A DNA stretch of 20,224 nucleotides from Prevotella sp. UBA5379 (GTDB lineage Bacteria; Bacteroidota; Bacteroidia; Bacteroidales; Bacteroidaceae): contig DHOX01000036.1 in assembly GCA_002409785.1 (NCBI GenBank), forward strand, positions 10,445 to 30,668, given 5' to 3'. A program made the translations under genes and the position numbers. The notes beneath the pieces are model-generated. The model worked only from the letters and a program-made list of their open reading frames with translations, had not been told where the DNA came from and ran no database searches. Positions 1 to 6,495 of the stretch are shown piece after piece; the first letter of the stretch is position 1; the number at the start of each line of letters is the position of its first letter.

Positions 1-246
1 CGCGCAAGCGCGGAAGGAGGGGTTGAACTGGGATTTAAAGCCAGTGAGGCAGCAAAAATCGTCACACAAACAGTAGAAGGAGCCGTAAAATTGCTCCAGC
101 ATACAGATATGCATCCAGAAGCAGCCATCGATCAGGTTACAACTCCTGGTGGAGTAACGATCAAAGGCCTCAACGCAATGGAGCATGCCGGTTTTACCAG
201 CGCTGTCATCCACGGACTGAAAGCAGGCCTTTCTTCCCACGACTAA
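1..246 (+). CDS. proC: Pyrroline-5-carboxylate reductase, C-terminal fragment
   Basis: The window opens inside this gene; about 81 codons of reading frame 1 are visible before the TAA stop. ProC reduces 1-pyrroline-5-carboxylate to L-proline with NAD(P)H in the cytoplasm, the last step of proline synthesis. The visible part matches the all-alpha dimerisation domain of the family: a run of small residues with EGG and ELGF, then the signature DQVTTPGGVTIKGL near residues 49-62 of the fragment, then a helix ending in a short tail (KAGLSSHD). The usual family signature is D-x-V-x-S/T-P-G-G-T-T/V, so the identification is firm although the N-terminal NAD-binding half is outside the window. proB and proA, the other two proline genes, lie downstream on the same strand, separated by a regulator and an acyl-CoA synthetase. 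Confidence 0.93.
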   Translation, partial: RASAEGGVELGFKASEAAKIVTQTVEGAVKLLQHTDMHPEAAIDQVTTPGGVTIKGLNAMEHAGFTSAVIHGLKAGLSSHD

Positions 247-490
247 CTGAAAAGCATCATCGACAGGGATAGCGGGCGCAAGCTCCGGAAAGTCCTAAAC
301 ACAGAAAAGAGAAGTCTCTGCGGAAACTGCACACCAGAAAGCAATCTGTGCAAGGAGAATTTACACACTTAGCCAAGATTGTGCAATAATTCTGATTTTG
401 TTTCATCTTGTAGAAAAAAAGCAACTGATCAAAAGAAATCTTCGGAAAAGATTTCGTAATTTCGCAAACATAACTTTTAAAACAACAATT
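247..490 (+). other. Intergenic region between proC and the XRE-cupin gene
   Basis: These 244 bases contain no convincing gene. Short inverted repeats occur: TGCACA paired with TGTGCA around 330-355, and a stronger 8-base perfect repeat at 435-455 listed separately. There is no T-run terminator after proC. A near match to the Bacteroides -7 element, TAATTTCG at 457-464 (seven of eight positions), lies 27 bases before the start codon, but no TTTG -33 element is correctly spaced upstream. The regulator may therefore be read from proC or from a weak local promoter. Confidence 0.5.
435..455. promoter_or_regulatory. 8-base perfect inverted repeat, candidate operator upstream of the XRE-cupin regulator
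   Basis: GAAATCTT (435-442) and AAGATTTC (448-455) are perfect reverse complements separated by CGGAA. The repeat ends 35 bases before the regulator's start codon and just before a -7-like sequence at 457-464. The size and symmetry suit a dimeric helix-turn-helix protein, so autoregulation is a reasonable inference. It could equally be a small RNA hairpin in the leader. Confidence 0.45.
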
Positions 491-1048
491 ATGGAAGAAG
501 CTATTAAACAAATTGGGGAACGATTGAAAGGACTGAGAGAGGTGCTCAATATCCCTGTACAGGAAATAGCAGATCTTTGCGGAATCAGCGTAGATCACTA
601 TATGAAGATTGAAGCTGGAGAAGCCGATCCTTCTGTATACAGATTATCAAAGATTTCCAAAAGGTACGGCATTGATCTCGAAGTACTGCTTTTCGGGGAA
701 GAGCCTCACATGAGCAGTTATTATATTACCCGTAAAGGTGAAGGACCAGAGATCGACCGTGGGGACGACTACAAATATCAGAGTATCGCTTCAGGATTCA
801 GAGGAAGGAAAATTGACCCCTTTATTGCCCAGGTGGACCCACTGCCAGACAATAAAAACCACAGTAAGAATACTACTAACGGGCAGGAATTTGACCTGGT
901 CATCACCGGGACGCTGGAGATCACCATTGACGACAAAGTCATGGTCCTCAACGAAGGTGATAGTATTTACTATGACGGCCGTCATCCACACTGCATGCGT
1001 GCCCTTAAAGGCCAATCCGCTATTTTCCTGGATATTGTCATTGAATAA
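491..1048 (+). CDS. XRE-family transcriptional regulator with C-terminal cupin domain
   Basis: A 185-residue cytoplasmic regulator. Residues 1-65 form a Cro/C1-type helix-turn-helix: the recognition segment runs around VQEIADLCGISVDHYMKIEAG (23-43) and is followed by PSVYRLSKISKRYGIDLEVLLFG, as in many XRE proteins. Residues about 105-185 form a small cupin barrel with the second cupin motif GDSIYYDGRHPH near 156-167, which commonly binds a small ligand or metal. The ATG at 491 is preferred to an in-frame ATG at 398 because the extra 31 residues are basic, low in similarity to any XRE domain, and the helix-turn-helix starts directly after MEEAIKQIG. XRE-cupin proteins are often found beside AMP-forming acyl-CoA synthetases in Bacteroidales and may sense the acyl substrate or product; here the synthetase gene follows after 67 bases. 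Target genes and ligand are not visible. Confidence 0.88.
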   Translation: MEEAIKQIGERLKGLREVLNIPVQEIADLCGISVDHYMKIEAGEADPSVYRLSKISKRYGIDLEVLLFGEEPHMSSYYITRKGEGPEIDRGDDYKYQSIASGFRGRKIDPFIAQVDPLPDNKNHSKNTTNGQEFDLVITGTLEITIDDKVMVLNEGDSIYYDGRHPHCMRALKGQSAIFLDIVIE

Positions 1049-1079
1049 TGTTGACGGTAAGGAGCTATTTTAAACCAAC

Positions 1080-1098
1080 TGCGTCATCAGATGACGCA
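1080..1098 (+). promoter_or_regulatory. Strong 8-bp hairpin/palindrome between regulator and acyl-CoA synthetase
   Basis: TGCGTCAT (1080-1087) and ATGACGCA (1091-1098) are perfect reverse complements around the 3-base loop CAG. It is GC-rich for this region and lies 17 bases before the synthetase start codon. No T-run follows, so it is not a standard terminator. It could be an operator for the neighbouring XRE-cupin protein, or an mRNA hairpin that sets relative expression or stability of the two cistrons. Confidence 0.55.
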
Positions 1099-1115
1099 AC
1101 ATCATTACAGATAAA

Positions 1116-2831
1116 ATGATAGAGAGATTCTTAAAGCAAACTCACTTTTCTTCAGAGGAAGATTTCAAGGAACATTTAAAGTTCATCGTACCTGAAAATT
1201 TCAATTTCGCCTATGATGTCATGGACGAATGGGCAAGAATACAACCCAATAAACTCGCTTTACTCTGGACGAATGAGAAAGGAAAAGAAATCAGGTCTAC
1301 ATATAAAGACTTGAAAGTACAGACAGACCAGACAGCCTCCTATTTCCAGAAACTGGGTATCGGACGTGGTGATAAGGTCATGCTAATCCTAAAACGCCGG
1401 TATGAATGGTGGCTGTGCATGCTGGGACTACATAAGATCGGAGCTGTCGCCATTCCGGCAACCCACATGCTAACCAGCAAAGACATTGAATACCGCAATC
1501 AGCGGGCCAGCATCAAGGCCATCGTCTGTGTTGGCGACCAGTATGTCGTCGATCAGGTCCTGCAGGCAATGCCGGAAAGTCCCAGTGTAAAAGTACTGGT
1601 TTCCGTAGGTCCTCTAGTCCCCAAGCCTTTCCACGACTGGCACAAAGAGTGGCCTAAAGCACCCAAATTCCGCCGTCCGGAATATGTCAATTCCAATGAG
1701 GACACCATGCTGATCTACTTCACCAGTGGCACGAGTGGAGAACCCAAAATGGTAGCACATGATTTTCTTTACGCCTTAGGGCATCTGACAACAGGAAAAT
1801 TCTGGCACAACTTGAATGAAAACAGTATCCATCTGACCGTCGCTGATACCGGATGGGGGAAAGCCGTATGGGGGAAACTGTACGGGCAATGGTTTGCCGG
1901 AGCAGCTGTTTTCGTGTTTGATCATGAGAAGTTTACCGCCAAAAAGATCCTGACAGCAATGTCCAAGTATCATATCACTTCTTTCTGTGCTCCACCTACG
2001 ATCTACCGCTACATGATCCTGGAAGACTTCAGCAAATATGACTTGAGCAGTCTGGAATATTGCACTACGGCTGGTGAAGCGATGAATCCTTCCGTGGAAG
2101 AAGAGGTTTTCAAACGTACCGGATTGCATATCCATGAAGGATTTGGCCAGACAGAAACGACAATGACCTTAGGTACTTTTCCCTGGATTACCCCTAAACC
2201 GGGAAGCATGGGAAAGCCCAACCCCCAATACAATGTATGTCTGCTCCGTCCTGACGGAAAGGAATGTGAAGATGGCGAACGTGGCGAGATTTGCATCAAT
2301 ACGCTCAACGGGAAACCGATCGGCTTGTTTAAGGGGTATTATCGGGATGAAGCCAGAACGAGAGAAGTGTGGCATGATGGATTCTATCATACCGGTGATA
2401 TGGCCTGGCGTGATGAGGAAGGCTATTACTGGTATGTAGGACGTATCGATGATGTCATCAAAAGTAGCGGCTACCGCATCGGCCCATTTGAAGTAGAGAA
2501 TGCCCTGATGACACACCCGGCAGTAGTAGAATGTGCCGTAACGGGAGTGCCTGACAAGATCAGAGGATGTATCGTGAAGGCCACTGTTGTCTTATCTGAA
2601 GCCTATAAGCCTAAAGCTGGGCCTGCATTGGTCAAGGAATTGCAAGATCATGTCAAGCATGAAACTGCACCTTACAAATATCCCCGGATCATCGAGTTTG
2701 TCGATGAACTTCCCAAGACGATCTCCGGCAAGATCCGCAGGGTGGAGATCCGTGAGAAGGACAAAGAAAAGATAAAAGATGAAAAAAAGAATAGTAGTCA
2801 AAGTGGGCAGCAATGTGCTGACCCAAAATGA
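1116..2831 (+). CDS. AMP-forming acyl-CoA synthetase (acetyl-/medium-chain acyl-CoA synthetase-like)
   Basis: A 571-residue cytoplasmic member of the ANL adenylating superfamily, which activates a carboxylic acid with ATP to an acyl-adenylate and then to acyl-CoA. Motifs in order: P-loop YFTSGTSGEPK at 201-211; DTGWGKAVWGKLYG around 244-257; GFGQTETT at 342-349; YHTGD at 424-428 with the AMP-ribose Asp428; hinge and C-terminal domain GRIDDVIKSSGYRIG at 442-456; and the catalytic lysine in TISGKIRR at Lys539. The TGWGK motif and length resemble the ACSM/medium-chain branch more than classical acetyl-CoA synthetase (about 650 residues), but substrate is not predictable by eye. The upstream XRE-cupin gene likely regulates it. 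The lysine-rich C-terminal tail overlaps the start of proB by 53 bases in another frame, which is unusual; the true end may have been altered by a frameshift. Confidence 0.9.
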   Translation: MIERFLKQTHFSSEEDFKEHLKFIVPENFNFAYDVMDEWARIQPNKLALLWTNEKGKEIRSTYKDLKVQTDQTASYFQKLGIGRGDKVMLILKRRYEWWLCMLGLHKIGAVAIPATHMLTSKDIEYRNQRASIKAIVCVGDQYVVDQVLQAMPESPSVKVLVSVGPLVPKPFHDWHKEWPKAPKFRRPEYVNSNEDTMLIYFTSGTSGEPKMVAHDFLYALGHLTTGKFWHNLNENSIHLTVADTGWGKAVWGKLYGQWFAGAAVFVFDHEKFTAKKILTAMSKYHITSFCAPPTIYRYMILEDFSKYDLSSLEYCTTAGEAMNPSVEEEVFKRTGLHIHEGFGQTETTMTLGTFPWITPKPGSMGKPNPQYNVCLLRPDGKECEDGERGEICINTLNGKPIGLFKGYYRDEARTREVWHDGFYHTGDMAWRDEEGYYWYVGRIDDVIKSSGYRIGPFEVENALMTHPAVVECAVTGVPDKIRGCIVKATVVLSEAYKPKAGPALVKELQDHVKHETAPYKYPRIIEFVDELPKTISGKIRRVEIREKDKEKIKDEKKNSSQSGQQCADPK

Positions 2832-3852
2832 TGGGAAACTGGATGTCACACGGATGTCGGCCATTGTCGACCAGATCGTAACTTTGAAACGGAACGGATA
2901 CGAGGTAATCCTCGTATCTTCCGGTTCGATCACGAGTGGCCATAATGACCTGGATATAGACCGGAAACTGGGCAGCGTAGCCCAACGACAGTTATATTCT
3001 GCTGTCGGACAGGTTAAATTGATCAGTCTTTACAATGAACTCTTCCGTGAATACAACATCCCTGTAGGGCAGATTCTCACGATGAAAGAGAGTTTTTCCA
3101 CACGGGAAGAATACCTTAACCAACGTTCCTGCATGACCGTGATGCTCGAAAATGGGGTCATGCCCATTGTCAACGAGAATGATACCGTGAGCGTAACCGA
3201 GCTGATGTTCACGGACAATGATGAACTTTCCGGTCTCATCGCTTCCATGATGGGAGCAAAGACACTCGTTATCCTCACAAACGTAGACGGCATCTATAAT
3301 GGTGACCCGAATTCCCCCACCTCCCGCGTCATCCCTATGGTCAACTATGATCATGACTTAAGTGAATACATTCAGGATACCAAGAGTGATTTCGGACGCG
3401 GGGGCATGATCACCAAAGTCAGGATTGCCAGATGTGTTGCAGAAGAAGGCATCAAAGTAATACTTGCCAACGGAAAGACAACAAACATCCTCGTAGATTT
3501 GGCCAACAGGCCTCAGGAGACCATGCACACAGAGTTCAGGCCTAATCCGAATCCGACCACGACGGTCAAAAAATGGATCGCCCACAGCGAAAGTTTTGCC
3601 AAAGGCCGTGCCTTCATCAACGAAGATGCAGCAAAAGCCCTGAAAGGAGACAAGGCTACCAGTCTGCTGCTCGTGGGCGTGACGGCCATTGAAGGTGATT
3701 TTGAAGAGGGTGATATTATTGATGTAATCGACAATAAAGGAATAACGATTGCTGTAGGAAGAAGTGGATATTCTGCTGACGAAGCCCGGAAAAACATCGG
3801 AGCACATGACATCAAGCCCCTTATCCATTACGATTATCTTTATATGGAATGA
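2779..3852 (+). CDS. proB: Glutamate 5-kinase
   Basis: A 357-residue enzyme, close to the usual length for the form with a C-terminal PUA domain. It phosphorylates L-glutamate to gamma-glutamyl phosphate, the first committed and usually proline-inhibited step of proline synthesis. The amino acid kinase domain occupies about residues 1-250: IVVKVGSNVLT at 5-15 (ATP/glutamate loop), VSSGSITSG at 46-54, NENDTVS at 132-138, FTDNDELSGLIA at 144-155, TNVDGIY at 167-173 and FGRGGMITKV at 205-214. A PUA domain follows at about 270-350. The ATG at 2779 is right because the conserved IVVKVGS strand begins four residues after it, so the 53-base overlap with the preceding synthetase gene is real as sequenced. 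proA follows after 131 bases; together they make glutamate semialdehyde. Confidence 0.96.
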   Translation: MKKRIVVKVGSNVLTQNDGKLDVTRMSAIVDQIVTLKRNGYEVILVSSGSITSGHNDLDIDRKLGSVAQRQLYSAVGQVKLISLYNELFREYNIPVGQILTMKESFSTREEYLNQRSCMTVMLENGVMPIVNENDTVSVTELMFTDNDELSGLIASMMGAKTLVILTNVDGIYNGDPNSPTSRVIPMVNYDHDLSEYIQDTKSDFGRGGMITKVRIARCVAEEGIKVILANGKTTNILVDLANRPQETMHTEFRPNPNPTTTVKKWIAHSESFAKGRAFINEDAAKALKGDKATSLLLVGVTAIEGDFEEGDIIDVIDNKGITIAVGRSGYSADEARKNIGAHDIKPLIHYDYLYME

Positions 3853-3983
3853 GTCCCCTTGGCACCTCCATGAAAGGACAAAACAGGTCGTGCCACACTT
3901 TGTCCTTCCTAAAGATTCCCTGTCATCCTGACCTTTTTGTTCAAACACAATAGTGATCAACAACATAAGAAAGAGGAAGAAAA
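3853..3983 (+). promoter_or_regulatory. Structured proB-proA intergenic leader with overlapping alternative hairpins
   Basis: Three pairings compete here. AAGGACAAA (3874-3882) is perfectly complementary to TTTGTCCTT (3899-3907). ACAAAACAGGTC (3878-3889) can instead pair with GACCTTTTTGT (3930-3940), giving 11 pairs with one bulged C. GGCAC (3861-3865) can pair with GTGCC (3890-3894). The first two share 3878-3882 and cannot form together. The second ends in a T-rich arm but lacks a following T-run. This resembles switch-like leader architecture, but no known riboswitch is recognised and chance pairing is possible. A purine-rich AAGAGGAAG lies shortly before the proA start. Confidence 0.35.
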
Positions 3984-5231
3984 ATGCAATTAGAAGACAC
4001 TTTCAAGAAAGTAAAGACCGTCAGCACATCCCTTGGGCTGATGTCCGACGACCAGCGTAATCAAGTCCTGAATGCAGTAGCAACAGCTCTTATGGTGCAC
4101 AAAAAGGATATTTTAACCGCCAATGCCATTGACCTCAAACAGATGGGGGCTCAGAATCCAATGTATGACCGGTTGAAGTTGACGGATAAACGACTGCAGG
4201 ACATTGCTTCCGATATGTGCCATGTAGCTGACCTCCCTTCGCCTTTAGGCAGGATCACAAAAGAGAGCATCCGTCCCAACGGTCTCCATCTCAGACGCAT
4301 CAGCGTACCTTTTGGAGTAATCGGAATGATCTATGAAGCACGGCCGAACGTAACCATCGATGTGTTTTCCCTTTGTTTTAAAAGTGGCAATGCCTGCATC
4401 TTGAAGGGGGGAAAGGATGCAGACCAGACGAACCGTGCGGAAGTAAAAGTGATCCATGATGTGCTGGAGCATTTTCATATCAGCCCATACGCTGTCACCC
4501 TTCTTCCAGCAACACATGAAGCTACTAGTGAGTTGCTTACCGCAGTAGGTTATGTGGATCTCTGTATCCCCAGAGGAAGTAAAAGACTGATTAACTTTGT
4601 ACGTGAAACGGCTAAAATTCCTGTTATAGAAACGGGAGCTGGCGTCGTCCATATCTATTTTGACAAATCAGGTGATCTGAACATCGGCAAAGCAATTATC
4701 AACAACTCCAAATGCCGCCGCCCGAGTGTCTGTAACGCTTTAGACTGTCTGATTATCCATGAGAATCGGATCTCAGAACTACCCTTGCTCTGCCAGCCTC
4801 TCACCGAACATCAGGTAAGACTCTCCGCAGATGACAAGGCCTATGAAGCCTTGAAGGGAAAATATCCCGAGAACCTGCTCTTCCACGCTGACCAGACAAC
4901 TTACGGTACAGAATGGCTTGACTATGCCATGGGTATCAAGACAGTGGCATCTTTAGATGAAGCCTTGGCACATATCTCCACCTACGGCAGTGGACATAGC
5001 GAATGTATTATCACAGAAGATCCTTCTGCTGCCCAGCATTTCCAGGCTATGGCAGACGCTGCCTGTATCTATGTCAACGCAGCTACCAGTTTTACGGACG
5101 GAGGACAGTTCGGCCTGGGTGCTGAAATCGGTATCAGCACCCAAAAACTCGGTGCCCGGGGACCCATGGGACTTGAGGAAATTACTACTTATAAATGGCT
5201 CATTGACGGACACGGTCAGATACGCCCATAA
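3984..5231 (+). CDS. proA: Glutamate-5-semialdehyde dehydrogenase (gamma-glutamyl phosphate reductase)
   Basis: A 415-residue cytoplasmic enzyme of normal family length. It reduces gamma-glutamyl phosphate from ProB to glutamate 5-semialdehyde with NADPH; the product cyclises spontaneously to pyrroline-5-carboxylate for ProC. Family blocks are clear: VPFGVIGMIYEARPNVTIDV at 108-127, LKGGKDA at 140-146, IPRGSKRLINFV at 195-206, ETGAGVVHIY at 216-225, and the catalytic-cysteine motif RRPSVCNALD with Cys250. The C-terminal part contains the conserved INTEDPSAA-like and FTDGGQFGLGAEIGIS segments, followed by RGPMGLEEITTYKW. The start at 3984 gives the standard N-terminus (a helix beginning about residue 3) and has an AAGAGGAAG purine tract upstream. 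It follows proB and precedes the argF'-type gene by 47 bases, so all three probably share transcripts. Confidence 0.96.
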   Translation: MQLEDTFKKVKTVSTSLGLMSDDQRNQVLNAVATALMVHKKDILTANAIDLKQMGAQNPMYDRLKLTDKRLQDIASDMCHVADLPSPLGRITKESIRPNGLHLRRISVPFGVIGMIYEARPNVTIDVFSLCFKSGNACILKGGKDADQTNRAEVKVIHDVLEHFHISPYAVTLLPATHEATSELLTAVGYVDLCIPRGSKRLINFVRETAKIPVIETGAGVVHIYFDKSGDLNIGKAIINNSKCRRPSVCNALDCLIIHENRISELPLLCQPLTEHQVRLSADDKAYEALKGKYPENLLFHADQTTYGTEWLDYAMGIKTVASLDEALAHISTYGSGHSECIITEDPSAAQHFQAMADAACIYVNAATSFTDGGQFGLGAEIGISTQKLGARGPMGLEEITTYKWLIDGHGQIRP

Positions 5232-5278
5232 AATTCAGTGACGGGAAATCATCCTAGACAACATAAATTAAACACATA

Positions 5279-6241
5279 ATGAAAACATTCTTTAATGTAA
5301 AAGATATCGGCAACCTCAAGGAAGCTCTCGCCGAAGCAGAAAAAGTAAAGCAGGACCGTTTTGGGTTCCAGAATTTAGGGAAGAACAAAACACTGCTGAT
5401 GATCTTTTTCAACAATAGTCTGCGCACTCGCCTTTCTACCCAGAAAGCGGCATTGAATTTAGGGATGAACGTTATTGTCCTGGATGTAAATGCCGGAGCC
5501 TGGAAACTGGAAACGAAACGTGGTGTCATCATGGATGGTGATAAGAGCGAACATCTGCTTGAGGCCATTCCGGTCATGGGCTGTTACTGTGATCTCATCG
5601 GCATACGCAGTTTTGCAGGGCTGAAGGACAGGGATTACGATTATGCAGAAACGATTGTCAACCAATTCGTACAGTACAGCGGTCGTCCGGTCTTTGCTAT
5701 GGAAACGGCGACAGTACATCCACTGCAGGCTTTTGCTGATCTCATCACGATTGAAGAACATAAGAAGACCAGGCGTCCCAAAGTGGTCATGAGTTGGGCT
5801 CCGCACTGTTGTGCCCTCCCGCAGGCTGTTCCCAATTCATTTGCACAATGGATGAATGCTGCTGATGTCGATTTCACGATTACTCAACCCAAAGGTTATG
5901 AACTTGACCCGAAATTTGCCGGAAATGCAAAGATCGAATATGACCAGCGAAAAGCCTTGGAAGGAGCAGACTTTGTCTATGCAAAGAACTGGAGCTGTCC
6001 AGGTGTCGGAAATCCCGGTGATTATGGTAAAATACTAAGCCATGACAGGAGTTGGACCATTGACTCCGAACACATGAATTGGACCAATAAAGGTTATTTC
6101 ATGCACTGTTTACCTGTCCGACGTGGCTTGATCGTTACCGATGAGGTGATAGAAAGCAACCATAGCCTCGTCATTCCTGAAGCTGCCAACCGTGAGATTT
6201 CTGCAGAAGTGGTCATCAAGCATTTACTAGAATCCCTATAA
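5279..6241 (+). CDS. argF': N-succinyl-L-ornithine (or N-acetyl-L-ornithine) carbamoyltransferase
   Basis: A 320-residue aspartate/ornithine transcarbamylase fold enzyme of the Bacteroidales SOTCase type, which transfers a carbamoyl group from carbamoyl phosphate to N-succinylornithine in the succinylated arginine pathway. Visible residues: SLRTR at 47-51 (carbamoyl phosphate), Trp75 in the 80s-region NAGAW, Arg110, Glu142, HPLQ at 147-150, His176, Lys236 in YAKNW and HCLPVRR at 276-282. By memory of the Bacteroides fragilis enzyme, numbering is collinear, and its specificity residue Pro90 corresponds here to Ser90 (GDKSEHLLEA). The segment recalled as HPRPLPQ in that enzyme reads HCCALPQ here (176-182). 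Acetylornithine enzymes carry Glu at the position equivalent to 90. Overall fold and class are certain; succinyl versus acetyl specificity is less so. It ends the proline/arginine block, directly before a strong terminator. Confidence 0.9.
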   Translation: MKTFFNVKDIGNLKEALAEAEKVKQDRFGFQNLGKNKTLLMIFFNNSLRTRLSTQKAALNLGMNVIVLDVNAGAWKLETKRGVIMDGDKSEHLLEAIPVMGCYCDLIGIRSFAGLKDRDYDYAETIVNQFVQYSGRPVFAMETATVHPLQAFADLITIEEHKKTRRPKVVMSWAPHCCALPQAVPNSFAQWMNAADVDFTITQPKGYELDPKFAGNAKIEYDQRKALEGADFVYAKNWSCPGVGNPGDYGKILSHDRSWTIDSEHMNWTNKGYFMHCLPVRRGLIVTDEVIESNHSLVIPEAANREISAEVVIKHLLESL

Positions 6242-6278
6242 TGTAATTCTTTATGTGAAATACGTTTCCTCGGATGAG

Positions 6279-6328
6279 CAAGAAACAGATATTCTTAATA
6301 TTAGTTAGGGTATCTGTTTCTTGTTTTT
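6279..6328 (+). terminator. Intrinsic terminator after the proline/arginine block
   Basis: CAAGAAACAGATA (6279-6291) pairs perfectly with TATCTGTTTCTTG (6311-6323), a 13-bp stem with a 19-base loop, followed at once by TTTTT. It lies 38 bases after the carbamoyltransferase stop codon and marks the end of that operon. Confidence 0.9.
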
Positions 6329-6458
6329 ATCAAAGTTCCCAACCCCTGATGATCTAAAAGAAAGTGTGTTTATTCTGCCACTGACCTTACCTATCCCCAA
6401 AAACAAGTATTTTCGGCTTTGTCTAAACAGAAAATATTCTTTTATGCCATAAATGCTG

Positions 6459-6466
6459 TATCTTTG
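6459..6466 (+). promoter_or_regulatory. Bacteroides-type -7 promoter element for the RidA/chorismatase-like gene
   Basis: TATCTTTG matches the consensus TAnnTTTG exactly and lies 29 bases before the ATG at 6496, which would leave a leader of roughly 20-25 bases. The expected TTTG -33 element about 20 bases upstream is not present; only T-rich sequence is seen there. Confidence 0.6.
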
Positions 6467-6495
6467 TAAACGCAAAAATTTATTTCATAAAGAAC

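Noticed and set aside
398..490. N-terminal extension of the XRE-cupin protein from an upstream ATG
   Set aside because: The added residues are basic and unrelated to the helix-turn-helix, and they would be encoded by the palindrome at 435-455; ATG 491 gives the normal family start.
257..598. 113-codon minus-strand open frame before and within the XRE-cupin gene
   Set aside because: Cysteine- and phenylalanine-rich shadow sequence with no family features; the plus-strand regulator explains the right part.
3358..3966. 202-codon open frame on the minus strand opposite proB
   Set aside because: Lies almost fully antisense to the well-conserved proB; no start signal or domain.
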